64,000 nt of DNA, taken from the NCBI GenBank assembly GCA_034506335.1, contig JAPDPR010000002.1:118990-182989 (forward strand), read 5' to 3'. The stretch's first letter is position 1. Each line of letters opens with the position of its first letter. Made by a program: the position numbers and the translations under genes. Positions 49,640-58,724 of the stretch are shown here, piece by piece. The notes beneath the pieces were generated by a model. The model was not told the DNA's origin and made no database searches. It saw only the letters and a program-made list of their open reading frames with translations. The DNA is from a candidate division KSB1 bacterium (GTDB lineage: Bacteria; Zhuqueibacterota; Zhuqueibacteria; JANLFK01; Oleimicrobiaceae).

Positions 49640-51001
49640 TTACTCTATGCCGTAACTCTTGAGTTTTTCGCGCAAAGTGGAGCGGGAGATATTGAGGGCG
49701 CGAGCGGCCATGGATTTGTTGCCGCCGTACTTTTCCAGCACTTGCAGGATGTGCCGTTTCTCCACCTCATCAAGCGCGTCGGGCGTCTCCTGAGAAATCG
49801 ACGGCGGCGCTAATTCCTTGGGGGCAAAGGGGAGCGGCCCCAAGTGTAGAAGATCAGGCGTGATCAGGTCCCCTTGACAAAGAATGACGGCGCGCTCGAT
49901 CACATTCTTCAGCTCGCGCACATTGCCAGGCCAAGGATACTCCAAGAGCAGCCGCTGTGCCTCCTTGTCGATGCCACGGATGTGCTTGTTGAACTCGCGG
50001 TTGTCAGCTTCCAAGAAGATCTTGGCCAACGGGAGGATGTCCTCCGGGTGCTGTCGCAGCGGCGGCAAATCGATGACCATCACCTTCAGGCGGAAGTAGA
50101 GGTCCTCGCGGAACGACCCCTCGCGCACGCATTGCGCCAGATCGCGATTGGTGGCCGCGATGATGCGCACATCCACCTCAATGTCGGTGGTGCCCCCCAC
50201 CCGGCGGAAGCTGCCGCTCTCCAACACCCGCAACAGCTTGGGCTGCAGAGCCGGGCTCATGGATGATATTTCGTCGAGAAAAATGGTGCCGCCGTGAGCC
50301 AGCTCAAAGATTCCCTTCTTAGTCGTTTTCGCGTCCGTGAACGCGCCTCGTTCATGGCCGAAGAGCTCGCTTTCCAGGAGGTTCTCTGGGATAGCCGCGC
50401 AGTTGACCTTCACCAACGGCTTGTCCGCCCGCACGCTGTTGCGATGGATAGCGTCCGCAACTAACTCCTTACCTGTGCCGCTTTCCCCCTGGATGAGGAC
50501 CGAGGTCTTGGGTGTCTGACTGACAATTTCGATGAGGCGCCGGACCTCCTGCATCTGAGGACTGTCGCCGTAAAGCTCGGTCAATGGCGAGCGGAGCCGC
50601 TGCTGGGCCTTCAGGTGAGACACTTCGAGCTTGAGTCGAATAGTCTCCAGGGCCTTGGCCACCACCAGCTTCAGTTCGTCCAATTCGAAGGGCTTGTTCA
50701 GATAGTCGTACGCCCCCGCCTTCATGGCAGCCACTGCTGGTCGCGGGTCCGACACGGCGGTGATCATGATCACCAACACGTCCGGGTCAACCTCCTTGAT
50801 GTGGGCCAATACCTGCAGGCCGTCCATCTTTGGCAGCCGCAAGTCCAGCAGCACCAGGTCTACCGGGTACTTTTCCAGGATCTCAATAGCTTCCTCGCCG
50901 GAGAAAGCCGTGCGCACACTGTAGCCCTCTCGGCGCATCACATCGGCCAGGGTCTGGCACATATCCCGGTTGTCTTCGACTATGAGCAGGTGGGCGCGCA
51001 T
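49640..51001 (-). CDS. NtrC-family sigma54-dependent response regulator
   Basis: 453 residues: receiver (about 1-120; 'LLIVEDNRDMC', phospho-acceptor Asp in 'LVLLDLRLPKMDG', 'YLNKPFELDEL'), AAA+ domain (about 145-380; Walker A 'GESGTGKELVA', sigma54-contact loop 'ERGAFTDAKT', Walker B 'GGTIFLDEIS', arginine region 'FREDLYFRL'), and a Fis-type HTH ('NKSMAARALNISRSTLREKL'). The contact loop reads GAFTDA instead of GAFTGA. ATG 51001 is taken; the TTG at 51007 is also in frame. It starts seven bases after the kinase stop, so the two form a classical pair. Confidence 0.94.
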   Translation of the reverse strand: MRAHLLIVEDNRDMCQTLADVMRREGYSVRTAFSGEEAIEILEKYPVDLVLLDLRLPKMDGLQVLAHIKEVDPDVLVIMITAVSDPRPAVAAMKAGAYDYLNKPFELDELKLVVAKALETIRLKLEVSHLKAQQRLRSPLTELYGDSPQMQEVRRLIEIVSQTPKTSVLIQGESGTGKELVADAIHRNSVRADKPLVKVNCAAIPENLLESELFGHERGAFTDAKTTKKGIFELAHGGTIFLDEISSMSPALQPKLLRVLESGSFRRVGGTTDIEVDVRIIAATNRDLAQCVREGSFREDLYFRLKVMVIDLPPLRQHPEDILPLAKIFLEADNREFNKHIRGIDKEAQRLLLEYPWPGNVRELKNVIERAVILCQGDLITPDLLHLGPLPFAPKELAPPSISQETPDALDEVEKRHILQVLEKYGGNKSMAARALNISRSTLREKLKSYGIE

Positions 51002-51007
51002 CGGCAA

Positions 51008-52942
51008 TCAACCCTCCGTAGGGATAAGCAGGGTAAAGGTACTACCCTTGCCCTTCTCGCTCTCGACGCTGATTTCGCCCCCGTGGTCGCTCATGATGCG
51101 GTAGACGATGGACAGCCCGAGCCCGGTCCCTTCCGGCTTGGTGGTGAAGAACGGGTCGAAAATACGGCTCACGTGCTCGCAATCGATTCCGCACCCTGTG
51201 TCGGCCACCGTCACTTCCACAAACAGGCTCTCCTGCAGCAGGGTGGGCAGCATCCCACGCCTGCGGTCCACTGCGCGCAGCGTCGTCCACACCGGTCGGG
51301 CAGAGATCTGAATTGTGCCCCGCTCCTCGATGGCATCTATCGCGTTGAGCAACAGATTAAGAAAGACCTGCTGAATCTGATCAAAGTCTACAAAGACCGC
51401 GGGCAAGTCTTCGGCATAGGAGGTGATAAGTTCGATGCCCTTACTCCTCAGCTTCTGCCCCACCAGCGCAACGACTTCCTGAATGATGTGTTCCAGCCGG
51501 TGCTTCCTGCGCACAGGCTGTTGCGGACGGGCAAAGGAGAAAAACGTCCTCAGCAGCCCATCCAGCCGGTCCACTTGGCGCACGATCCGCTCCAGATACT
51601 CTCGCCGGTGGTCATCGGTGTCCGTCTCCTCCTGGAGCGACTGCGCCATGGTCTTGATGCCGGCAAGAGGATTCTTGATCTCGTGGGCGATGCCGGAGGC
51701 CAGGACGCCCAACGAGGCCAGCCGGTCCATCTTGATCATTTCCGCTTGCAAACGCTTGATCTCGGAGATGTCGCGAAAAGAGATAATAGTGCCCACGCGC
51801 TGGTTTTTGTCATCCAGCCGCGGGGCCACGGAAAAGCCGATGTGGACCGGCTTGCCACTTTTGGTGGGAATGATGAGCTCGCGGTTCAGGAGCGCGTGCC
51901 CAGGGGCAACAACATTCGGCAAGATCTTCTGGCAGTCCTCCTTGGGCAGCACTGCCTCCAAAGGCAGGCCAGTGACTTCTCGGGCCTTGTAGCCCAGAAT
52001 CTCCTCCGCCGCCGGGTTGAAAGAGGTGATGCGGTTCTGCAGGTCTAAGGTAATCAGCCCGGCCTGCATACTTTGGATGATGCTCTCGTTGAAATTCTTG
52101 AGCTCGACAATCTCTTGCTCAAGCAATTTCCGCTGCGTGATATCGCGGGCAATGCCAGCGATACCGGCGATCTGCCCTTTTTCGAAGATCGGGTTGATGT
52201 TGGCCGAGAAGTAGCGCACTTGGCCGTCGGCGCAGCGGACGCGCATTTCAAAGATTTTGGCCCGCCCTTGCAGCGTCTCCTCCAGGTTGCGCATCACCTC
52301 CGGCTGATCCTCAGGCACCACCACCTGTGTCAATTGTTGCCCTAACCAGTCCTCGCGGTGGAATCCAGTGAGTGCGGTCACCTGGCGGTTCAGGAAGCGA
52401 AAACGCCCCTCGTGGTCCAGGGTGAAGATCAAGTCGTTGACGCTCTCGATCAGCTCCTGATACTCGTACTGAGTGCGCCGGAGGCGGCGTTGCATCCCCT
52501 GGGCGCGGGACTCCGCCCGCCGCGATTGCAGCACCTGCTGTACCACGGTCTGCAGCTCTCGCCGGCCGACCCCTTCAGGCAAAATGGCATCGGCCCCGGC
52601 AGCCACCAGGGCTTCTCGGTCCTCCCGAGCAAGGTGCGGGCTCCCGAGAACGATGAGGGCACTGTGCGCACCATCGCCGTGACGGAGCTGGGCGAGGAGC
52701 TCTCCAGTCGCAGCGGCCGTGGTCGCCTCCACCAGGATCACGGCTGGTTTCTGATGCCGCGCGGCCGCAAGGCATTCCTCCACCTGCTCACAGCAGTTGA
52801 CAGTGCCGCCCAAAAGCTCCGCCAGCCGGCATAAGCCCTGGCGCGAGGAGAGGACAATGACGCTGTCCTCCCTGCTCAAGGGCCTGGCGGCAGATTCTTC
52901 CGTCGCCGCAGCAAGAGAACTGTGGTGGAAGTCTTGCGTCAT
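51008..52942 (-). CDS. Cytoplasmic PAS histidine kinase with pseudo-receiver
   Basis: 644 residues, no membrane segment. Order: a receiver-like N-terminal domain (about 25-140) in which the usual phospho-acceptor position reads 'VILVEAT' without Asp; two PAS domains ('LIESVNDLIFTLDHEGRFRF' at about 165 and 'IIQSMQAGLITLDLQNRITS' at about 290); HisKA with 'LASGIAHEIKNPLAGIKTMA'; and HATPase with 'FLNLLLNAIDAI', 'VADTGCGID' and 'FDPFFTTKPEGTGLGLSIVY'. It resembles NtrB/AtoS-type kinases and is the likely partner of the NtrC-like protein. The degenerate receiver may sense a partner by protein contact. Confidence 0.92.
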   Translation of the reverse strand: MTQDFHHSSLAAATEESAARPLSREDSVIVLSSRQGLCRLAELLGGTVNCCEQVEECLAAARHQKPAVILVEATTAAATGELLAQLRHGDGAHSALIVLGSPHLAREDREALVAAGADAILPEGVGRRELQTVVQQVLQSRRAESRAQGMQRRLRRTQYEYQELIESVNDLIFTLDHEGRFRFLNRQVTALTGFHREDWLGQQLTQVVVPEDQPEVMRNLEETLQGRAKIFEMRVRCADGQVRYFSANINPIFEKGQIAGIAGIARDITQRKLLEQEIVELKNFNESIIQSMQAGLITLDLQNRITSFNPAAEEILGYKAREVTGLPLEAVLPKEDCQKILPNVVAPGHALLNRELIIPTKSGKPVHIGFSVAPRLDDKNQRVGTIISFRDISEIKRLQAEMIKMDRLASLGVLASGIAHEIKNPLAGIKTMAQSLQEETDTDDHRREYLERIVRQVDRLDGLLRTFFSFARPQQPVRRKHRLEHIIQEVVALVGQKLRSKGIELITSYAEDLPAVFVDFDQIQQVFLNLLLNAIDAIEERGTIQISARPVWTTLRAVDRRRGMLPTLLQESLFVEVTVADTGCGIDCEHVSRIFDPFFTTKPEGTGLGLSIVYRIMSDHGGEISVESEKGKGSTFTLLIPTEG

Positions 52943-52998
52943 TTTCTTTCCCGCCCCGCCGCACTATCACCCGGTTTCCAGCTTGGCACGGGCCGCAA

Positions 52999-53664
52999 TC
53001 ATGAGGTCTCCCCTGCCATGCCCAAACCGAATGGGGTTCTCCCCTGCCCACCGTTGCCGCCCTGGTCGGCAGCCATCATGCGCAGCAAGCTGCGGCAGCG
53101 ATTGTAGATGGCCGACAAGTCAAGGCGTTGGTCTTCGGACAACCCACATGGTTGGCGTTCCAGGACCGCCTTGGTCAAGCCGGCGATGGTGCTAATGGAC
53201 TCTTCCAGCTCTTGAGCCGGCACCGGCGAAACAGTGCGCGCAGGTGCTTGTGGTCCCGACCCAAAGCGCTTCTCATACCGGCTGCGACGAATGAGGTTAT
53301 CGACGATGTTCAACAGCTCGTGGCGGCCAAATGGTTTAACAAGGAAGGCCAGCACCCCCATGCCGAAGAACCGCTCGGCCCGGCCATAGAACTCGGCACG
53401 CGCCGTCAGCATAAGGATGGGCACGGCACTCCATTTGGCATAGTTGGGGTCATAGCGAACGATCTCCACAAACTCCTCGCCATCGAAATCCGGCAGGGCA
53501 AAGTCCAGGATGATGATGTCAGGATTGACCTCGCGCAGCCTGCGCAGCCCCTCCTGTCCGGTCTCGGCGATGCGCAGGTCATAGACCGGTTCGCCAAACA
53601 CCCGCTTTGCCAGTCGCTGCATTTCCGGATCGTCATCGATAAGGAGGACAGTGTCTTTTCCCAT
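52999..53664 (-). CDS. Receiver protein with helical C-terminal extension
   Basis: 221 residues. A complete receiver domain (about 1-130: 'VLLIDDDPEMQRL', Asp in 'IIILDFALPDFDGEEF', Thr in 'LMLTARAEF', Lys in 'FLVKPFGRHELL') is followed by a 90-residue helix-rich part ('ELEESISTIAGLTKAVLERQ', 'LDLSAIYNRCRSLLRMMAA') without DNA-binding or enzymatic motifs. Such an end may bind a kinase or another protein. It lies between two histidine kinases, 56 bases before the next start and 65 bases after the previous stop. Confidence 0.85.
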   Translation of the reverse strand: MGKDTVLLIDDDPEMQRLAKRVFGEPVYDLRIAETGQEGLRRLREVNPDIIILDFALPDFDGEEFVEIVRYDPNYAKWSAVPILMLTARAEFYGRAERFFGMGVLAFLVKPFGRHELLNIVDNLIRRSRYEKRFGSGPQAPARTVSPVPAQELEESISTIAGLTKAVLERQPCGLSEDQRLDLSAIYNRCRSLLRMMAADQGGNGGQGRTPFGLGMAGETS

Positions 53665-53729
53665 GTGCGCCTCTCTCCCTGGTGAGCTTGCCAGAAAGAG
53701 ATCCTCCCGCGCCCATCACCCAATCCGTC

Positions 53730-55199
53730 TCACTCTTTCTGTTCCACAGCAGATGCCTGTGTCGCCCCCGTCACAGGAAACGTCACCACAAAGGTTGTTC
53801 CTTCCCCCACCTTGCTACTCACCGCTATAGTGCCACCGTGCACGTCCACAATCTGTTTGACCAGTGACAGGCCTAGTCCCGAACCCGTCACTTCTCTTAC
53901 CCGTTCGTCGTCGGTCACGCGATAAAACTTGTCGAATATGTGCGGAAGGGCCTTCTCCGGGATACCGTAGCCGTGGTCGACGACGGTCAGTTGCACGCCC
54001 CGTGGGGTGGCGGTCACGCGCACCTCCACCTCGGTATTCGGCGGGCTGTATTTGATCGCATTGGACAAAAGGTTGAGGAGCACCTGGTCCACCATGCCTG
54101 GGTCCGCCTGAATCTCCGGCAGCCGATCCGCAACCGTGGCACGCAGTACGATGCCCTTCCGCTGCGCCACCGGCGCGTTGGTCACTACGGCCGTCCTCGC
54201 CGCGTCGCCCAGGTTGAGGGGCACCTTCTTGGGCTGCACCTTGCCCGATTCTATGCGCGAAATATCCAGAAACTTGTTAATGAGCTCACCCAGGCGGTTT
54301 GATTCTTTGAGAATAATGCTCGCGTATTCCATCGCCTGGGCCTTGGTAGTGCTGCGGTCCAGGAGGAGCTCGCTAAAGCCCGAAATGGAGGTCAGCGGCG
54401 AGCGCAGCTCATGGGCGACCATCGACACCAGCTCCGTCTTCATGCGGTCGATCTCTTTCTCGCGCGAGATGTCGCGCAGGATGGTGACCGTACCGATCAG
54501 GGTGCGGTCCTGCTGGAACACCCGCGCCGCCTTTGCTGCCAAGGTGCGCTCTCGCCACTCGCCCGGGGGCTTGACGGTGATCTCCACTGGCGGGCCCTCA
54601 TCCTGGTGCCCGTCGCCCACCTTTCTGAGCAGATTGAGAAGCTTTCTGTTCTTGATGAACTGCCCGATGGGTTGCTGCAACAGGTCCTCTTCTTTCACCC
54701 CGAACCAGCGCTCCGCAGCACTGTTGAACACTAACACCCGGTCCTGGGGGTCGGTGACGATGACGCCATCGGCGATGTTGCGAATGATGGTACTGGTCTT
54801 GGTCCGCTCAGCGATGATCTGGCTCAGGTTCATTTCGTTGAGCCGACGGAGCTCGGTGGTCATGTAATTGAACAGCTTTGCCAGCCGGCCAACCTCGCCC
54901 CGCGAGTCCACCTCAATGCGGTGGGAAAAATTGCCGCGCGCAATCTCTGTGGCTCCTTCTGCCAGGCGAGCCAGGGGCTCTGCCACCGCCCTGGTCAATT
55001 GCCGGGCAACCACAAGCCCGACTCCAGCGACGACGGCAAGCGCCCCGAGGGCAGCGCCGACGATCCACGCCACCGGGAGCGGGTGTCCGCCCAGCACGGC
55101 GAAAACCACAAAGAGCAGAATGGGCACCAGTCCCGCGGTCAGCAGTGCCCCGTAGAACCAGCGAAAAAGTGTACCGTTTGTGGAATGTCGCGCGGTCAT
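53730..55199 (-). CDS. Membrane histidine kinase (HAMP-PAS-HisKA-HATPase)
   Basis: 489 residues. Two membrane helices ('LLTAGLVPILLFVVFAVLGG' and 'AWIVGAALGALAVVAGVGLV') with almost no periplasmic loop, HAMP ('PLARLAEGATEIARGNFSHR'), PAS ('IIRNIADGVIVTDPQDRVLV'), HisKA ('VSMVAHELRSPLTSISGFSE') and HATPase ('VLLNLLSNAIKYSP', 'VVDHGYGIPEKALPHIFDKF', 'GSGLGLSLVKQIVD'). The missing sensor loop suggests that it senses the membrane or a cytoplasmic PAS ligand. It is probably paired with the receiver protein downstream. Confidence 0.93.
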   Translation of the reverse strand: MTARHSTNGTLFRWFYGALLTAGLVPILLFVVFAVLGGHPLPVAWIVGAALGALAVVAGVGLVVARQLTRAVAEPLARLAEGATEIARGNFSHRIEVDSRGEVGRLAKLFNYMTTELRRLNEMNLSQIIAERTKTSTIIRNIADGVIVTDPQDRVLVFNSAAERWFGVKEEDLLQQPIGQFIKNRKLLNLLRKVGDGHQDEGPPVEITVKPPGEWRERTLAAKAARVFQQDRTLIGTVTILRDISREKEIDRMKTELVSMVAHELRSPLTSISGFSELLLDRSTTKAQAMEYASIILKESNRLGELINKFLDISRIESGKVQPKKVPLNLGDAARTAVVTNAPVAQRKGIVLRATVADRLPEIQADPGMVDQVLLNLLSNAIKYSPPNTEVEVRVTATPRGVQLTVVDHGYGIPEKALPHIFDKFYRVTDDERVREVTGSGLGLSLVKQIVDVHGGTIAVSSKVGEGTTFVVTFPVTGATQASAVEQKE

Positions 55200-55232
55200 T
55201 GGGCTCCTTGATGAGGCACCCTGAGGGCCATG

Positions 55233-56183
55233 TCAATCACGCATTACCACGCGGTTTCTTCCCTCCGCTTTGGCACGATACAGGCGCCGATCAGCGGCCG
55301 CGATGAGCTCCTCCGCCGTGGTGCCGTCCTCCGGGTAGGTGGCCACTCCCATGCTGATGGTGAGCCGTCCCCCCGGCTGCTGCTCCCGATGCTCGAAGGG
55401 GAACTCCTGCACCAGGGCCTGCAACTTGCGCGCCACCACGCCGCTCGCCTGATGGGGCGTTTGCACCAAGATCAGCGCGAATTCCTCGCCACCGTACCGC
55501 GCCGCCACATCGATCTTGCGCACATTCTCGCGCAACAGTCGCGCCAAATCCTTGAGGACCTTGTCGCCTGCCAAATGGCCGTGTGTATCGTTGTAGTGCT
55601 TGAAATGGTCGATGTCCAGCATAATGAGCGAGAAGCTCTCTTTGTGGCGTGCCGCCCGGTCCACTTCGTGCACCAGCTGCTCTTTGAAGTAGCGGTAGTT
55701 ATACAGGCCAGTCAGCCCATCGGTTATGGCCAGCTCGTGCAGCTTTGCCTCGGCCTCCTCCAGCGCGCGGACCTTGTGCTCCAGCTGATCGTGCAGCTGT
55801 TTGATGCGGAGGAGGGACTTGACCCGCACCAAGAGTTCGACCTTGTTGAAGGGCTTGGTCACAAAGTCGTCGGCCCCCGCCTCCATGCCGCGCACCTTGT
55901 ACTCCACCTCGTCCAGGGCCGTGACCAGGATGACAGGCACAAAGTCGGTGGCCGTGCTGGCCTTCAGGCGCCGGCAAACCTCGAACCCATCCATATCAGG
56001 CATGACCACGTCGAGGAGTACAAGATCAGGCAGCTGATGATCGATGGCGGCTAAGGCTTCCCGGCCGCTCTGGGCAGAGACCACCTCGTAGCCCTGCCCG
56101 GACAAGTGGGAGCGCAGCAACTTGAGGTTGGCTGCCATGTCATCGACAATCAGAATGCGCGGCTTGTGAGCTCGGTCCTTCAC
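55233..56183 (-). CDS. PleD-like response regulator with diguanylate cyclase domain
   Basis: About 316 residues. Receiver ('RILIVDDMAANLKLLRSHLS', Asp in 'LVLLDVVMPDMDG', 'DFVTKPFNKVELL'), a coiled-coil linker, then GGDEF ('ITDGLTGLYNYRYFKEQLV', 'IMLDIDHFKHYNDTHGH', active site 'RYGGEEFALILV'). The inhibitory RxxD site is present as 'RKID' five residues before GGEEF, so the enzyme is probably active and product-inhibited. It makes cyclic di-GMP, which often controls exopolysaccharide. I take the GTG at 56183; the TTG at 56231 also keeps the frame. It lies just behind gcvPB. Confidence 0.91.
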   Translation of the reverse strand: MKDRAHKPRILIVDDMAANLKLLRSHLSGQGYEVVSAQSGREALAAIDHQLPDLVLLDVVMPDMDGFEVCRRLKASTATDFVPVILVTALDEVEYKVRGMEAGADDFVTKPFNKVELLVRVKSLLRIKQLHDQLEHKVRALEEAEAKLHELAITDGLTGLYNYRYFKEQLVHEVDRAARHKESFSLIMLDIDHFKHYNDTHGHLAGDKVLKDLARLLRENVRKIDVAARYGGEEFALILVQTPHQASGVVARKLQALVQEFPFEHREQQPGGRLTISMGVATYPEDGTTAEELIAAADRRLYRAKAEGRNRVVMRD

Positions 56184-56237
56184 CTGCGAACCCCCGCCGG
56201 ACCCGACTGTCCCGACGTCCACGTGCCTCAATGCCCG

Positions 56238-57692
56238 CTACGCTGCCCCCGGACGATAGCAGATATTGCCCACGCGTGCCGCGCGTGCCTCGTCCAGGCG
56301 GCTCACCGGCGTGGTGCGCGGCGCCTTATGCAGCAGCTCTGGGTTCTCCTCTGCCTCGCGCGCAATCTGCAGCATGGCGTCGGCAAAAGCGTCGAGGGTC
56401 TGCTTCGACTCGGTCTCGGTGGGCTCAATCATCAGCGCCTCGTGCACGATGAGCGGGAAGTAGACGGTGGGCGCATGGAACCCCAGGTCCAATAGGCGCT
56501 TGGCGATGTCCAGAGTCTTCACCCCTTTGGCCTTCTGCCGATCTCCAGACAGCACAAATTCGTGCATGGCTGGCCCAGGGTACGGCAGCTCGTACGCATC
56601 CCGCAGACAGGCCAGGAGATAGTTGGCATTAATGACCGCGCCCTCGCTCACTTGGCGCAACCCTTCAGCCCCCATCATGCGGATGTAGGTATAGGCCTTT
56701 ACCATCACGCCAAAGTTGCCATAAAAGGCGTGCACTCTGCCGATGCTCTGCGGGCAATCTTCGTCAAGGATAAAGTTGCCGTCCCGCAGCGCAACACGGG
56801 GCCGCGGCAGAAACGGCACCAAATCCTTTTTCACCCCCACAGGGCCGGCGCCTGGTCCACCGCCTCCGTGGGGTGTGGAAAAGGTCTTGTGCAAATTGAA
56901 ATGCATCACATCGATCCCCATATCCCCAGGGCGCACAATTCCCAGCAGGGCGTTGAGATTGGCGCCGTCCATGTACATGAGGGCCCCCACCTCATGCACC
57001 ATCCTGGCCATCTCCTCCACCTGCGACTCGAACAGTCCCAGGGTGTTCGGATTGGTGAGCATGAGGGCGGCCGTCTGTTCATTGAGCACGGCGCGGAGGG
57101 CCTGCAGATCGACCCGCCCGTCAGGCCCCGAGCTGACCTGGACCGGCTTGTAGCCGGAGATGGTCACGCTTGCTGGATTGGTACCGTGCGCCGAATCCGG
57201 GATGACCACCGTGGTCCGGGGATTGCCGCGGCTCTCGTGGTACGCTCTGATGAGCATCAGGCCGGTGAGCTCGCCATGCGCCCCAGCCGAGGGCTGCAAG
57301 GTCACTGCGTCGAACCCGCCTATTTCGCACAGGTACCCGCCCAGTTCGTGCATCAGGCGCAAGGCACCTTGGACCATGGAAGTGGGCTGCAGAGGGTGAA
57401 TGTCGGTAAACCCTGGCAGCCGCGCCACGTTCTCGTTCACCTTGGGATTGTACTTCATGGTACAAGAGCCAAGCGGATACATGCCCTTGTCCACGTGATA
57501 GTTCATCACCGACAGGGCCACAAAGTGGCGGATTACGTCCACCTCGCTCAGCTGAGGAAGCTCGGGCGCCTGCGGGCGGATCTGCTCCGGCGGCAGAAGC
57601 TTGTCCAGCGGTTGTTCAGGCACATCCAGCGGGGGCAGAGACGCACCCATCTGCCCCTCGCGGCTTTGTTCGAAAATCAACGGTACCGGCAT
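56238..57692 (-). CDS. gcvPB: Glycine dehydrogenase (decarboxylating) subunit 2, P-protein
   Basis: 484 residues, the usual size of the beta half of a split P-protein. It decarboxylates glycine with PLP and passes the aminomethyl group to the H-protein. Seen: '[20 protein letters not shown]' near the N-terminus, '[19 protein letters not shown]', '[16 protein letters not shown]', '[13 protein letters not shown]', and the PLP-binding Lys269 in '[19 protein letters not shown]'. The partner gcvPA and gcvT/gcvH are not in the window, and the gene has its own promoter at the edge of the integron. ATG 57692 is a clear start. Confidence 0.95.
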   Translation of the reverse strand: MPVPLIFEQSREGQMGASLPPLDVPEQPLDKLLPPEQIRPQAPELPQLSEVDVIRHFVALSVMNYHVDKGMYPLGSCTMKYNPKVNENVARLPGFTDIHPLQPTSMVQGALRLMHELGGYLCEIGGFDAVTLQPSAGAHGELTGLMLIRAYHESRGNPRTTVVIPDSAHGTNPASVTISGYKPVQVSSGPDGRVDLQALRAVLNEQTAALMLTNPNTLGLFESQVEEMARMVHEVGALMYMDGANLNALLGIVRPGDMGIDVMHFNLHKTFSTPHGGGGPGAGPVGVKKDLVPFLPRPRVALRDGNFILDEDCPQSIGRVHAFYGNFGVMVKAYTYIRMMGAEGLRQVSEGAVINANYLLACLRDAYELPYPGPAMHEFVLSGDRQKAKGVKTLDIAKRLLDLGFHAPTVYFPLIVHEALMIEPTETESKQTLDAFADAMLQIAREAEENPELLHKAPRTTPVSRLDEARAARVGNICYRPGAA

Positions 57693-57741
57693 CGTCGCAC
57701 CGTCCCTCGCTTAGTCGTTCCGCGTCACTGATACGCCGATT

Positions 57742-57770
57742 AAGGTACAACTTGCCACCTAAAATGTCAA
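57742..57770 (-). promoter_or_regulatory. Sigma70-type promoter of gcvPB
   Basis: On the minus strand a perfect TTGACA (57770-57765), a 17-base spacer and TACCTT (57747-57742). The -10 is weak (three of six). The start of transcription would be near 57735, about 43 bases before the gcvPB ATG. Confidence 0.45.
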
Positions 57771-57897
57771 GGGCTTTTTGGGGTGGCCGTGGCGAGGTCG
57801 GTGACGGAGCCATTGACCTTTCACAGGGCATCGGGGCACTGTGGCGGGCCGAGGTCGCGGGGTGGCTCGGTCGTCGCATGGGCTGTTAACTTTTTGC

Positions 57898-57926
57898 TTG
57901 ACATTCTCTTATCTGTTAGCTATATT
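57898..57926 (+). promoter_or_regulatory. Strong sigma70-type promoter in front of the integrase
   Basis: TTGACA (57898-57903), a 17-base spacer (57904-57920) and TATATT (57921-57926, five of six consensus). It is the best sigma70 match in the window, 45 bases before the integrase start. It points toward the cassettes, so it could also express the first cassette by read-through. Confidence 0.75.
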
Positions 57927-57970
57927 CTGAGTGCACGAGCAGGCCGAGGACCACGGGTGGGGGAGCCACT

Positions 57971-58550
57971 TTGCAATTGACCCCGACACAAACGCCCAAA
58001 CTGTTTGAGCAGGTGCGGCATCGACTTCGAGGGCGCCACTATAGCCTGCGCACCGAGCAGTCATACCCTCACTGGATCACACGATTTGTTCTCTTCAATG
58101 GCAACCGGCACCCGGTGGTAATGAGCTCGCCGGAAATCAATGCATTTCTAACCCATTTCGTCCAGAAGGAACGAGTCAGTGCATCGACACAGAATCAGGC
58201 GCGTGCGGCCCTGCTGTTTCTCTACCGTCATGTGCTTGGTCGTGAGGTGGGGGAGCTGGGCCCGCTTATCCGCGCGCGAAAACCGTCGCGGGTGCCCGTC
58301 GTCCTTACGCGCGACGAAGTCAAGACAGTATTGGGCCATCTCCAAGGCAATAAGTGCCTGATGGCCTCGCCGATATATGATGCGGGGCTGCGTCTGATGG
58401 AATGCCTACACCTGCGGGTTCAGGACGTTGATTGTGCCCGAAATGAAATCACGGTGCGGGACCACAAAAGACGTTCGTGCCGCCATCATCTACACGCCCG
58501 TATTGAACCGCGGCGGTCGAGGTGTGAAAAGCCCCATAGATGGGTTATGA
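57971..58550 (+). pseudogene. Integron-type tyrosine recombinase with internal deletion
   Basis: From TTG 57971 behind a GGGGGAG ribosome site the frame gives a good SAM-like N-terminal domain ('FEQVRHRLRGRHYSLRTEQS', 'VSASTQNQARAALLFLYRHV') and the first catalytic Arg region ('YDAGLRLMECLHLRVQDVD'). After 'ITVRDHK' (about 58466) the sequence jumps, in another frame, to the C-terminal end 'DVRAAIIYTPVLNRGGRGVK' with the catalytic Tyr, stopping at TGA 58548-58550. About 110-120 residues with the H-x-x-R core and the IntI-specific insert are gone. The open frame to 58720 after the junction has no meaning. The remaining parts resemble integron integrases, but the deletion removes the diagnostic patch. 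It cannot be active. Confidence 0.8.
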
Positions 58551-58722
58551 GCGATACTCCCCGCGTATTATGCGGAAGTTATCTAATACGGCCAGAACCA
58601 GCAGAAATATGGACAACATCTTGGACACAAAGAGATTGGCAATCAACTCGCGTGGACGTCTTATGCCGACAGCGGAACGGTGTAGGCGTCTTATGCGGAA
58701 TCCGCATAATCAGTAGTTAGGC
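58551..58722 (+). repeat. Candidate attI site with integrase-type repeats
   Basis: TTATGCSGA occurs directly repeated at 58568, 58661 and 58691 (the last two 30 bases apart and both preceded by GTC), with an inverted copy at 58701-58709. TTATGCGG (58691-58698) and CCGCATAA (58702-58709) form a perfect hairpin with a 3-base loop. GTTAGGC (58716-58722) follows, matching the integron core GTTRRRY. The recombination point would be between 58716 and 58717. Confidence 0.55.
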
Positions 58723-58724
58723 AC

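Noticed and set aside
50615..52048. 477-codon open frame on the plus strand
   Set aside because: Antisense to the NtrC-like and kinase genes; high-GC shadow rich in His, Gln and Arg with no domain.
56562..57731. 389-codon open frame on the plus strand
   Set aside because: Antisense to gcvPB, which is a certain gene.
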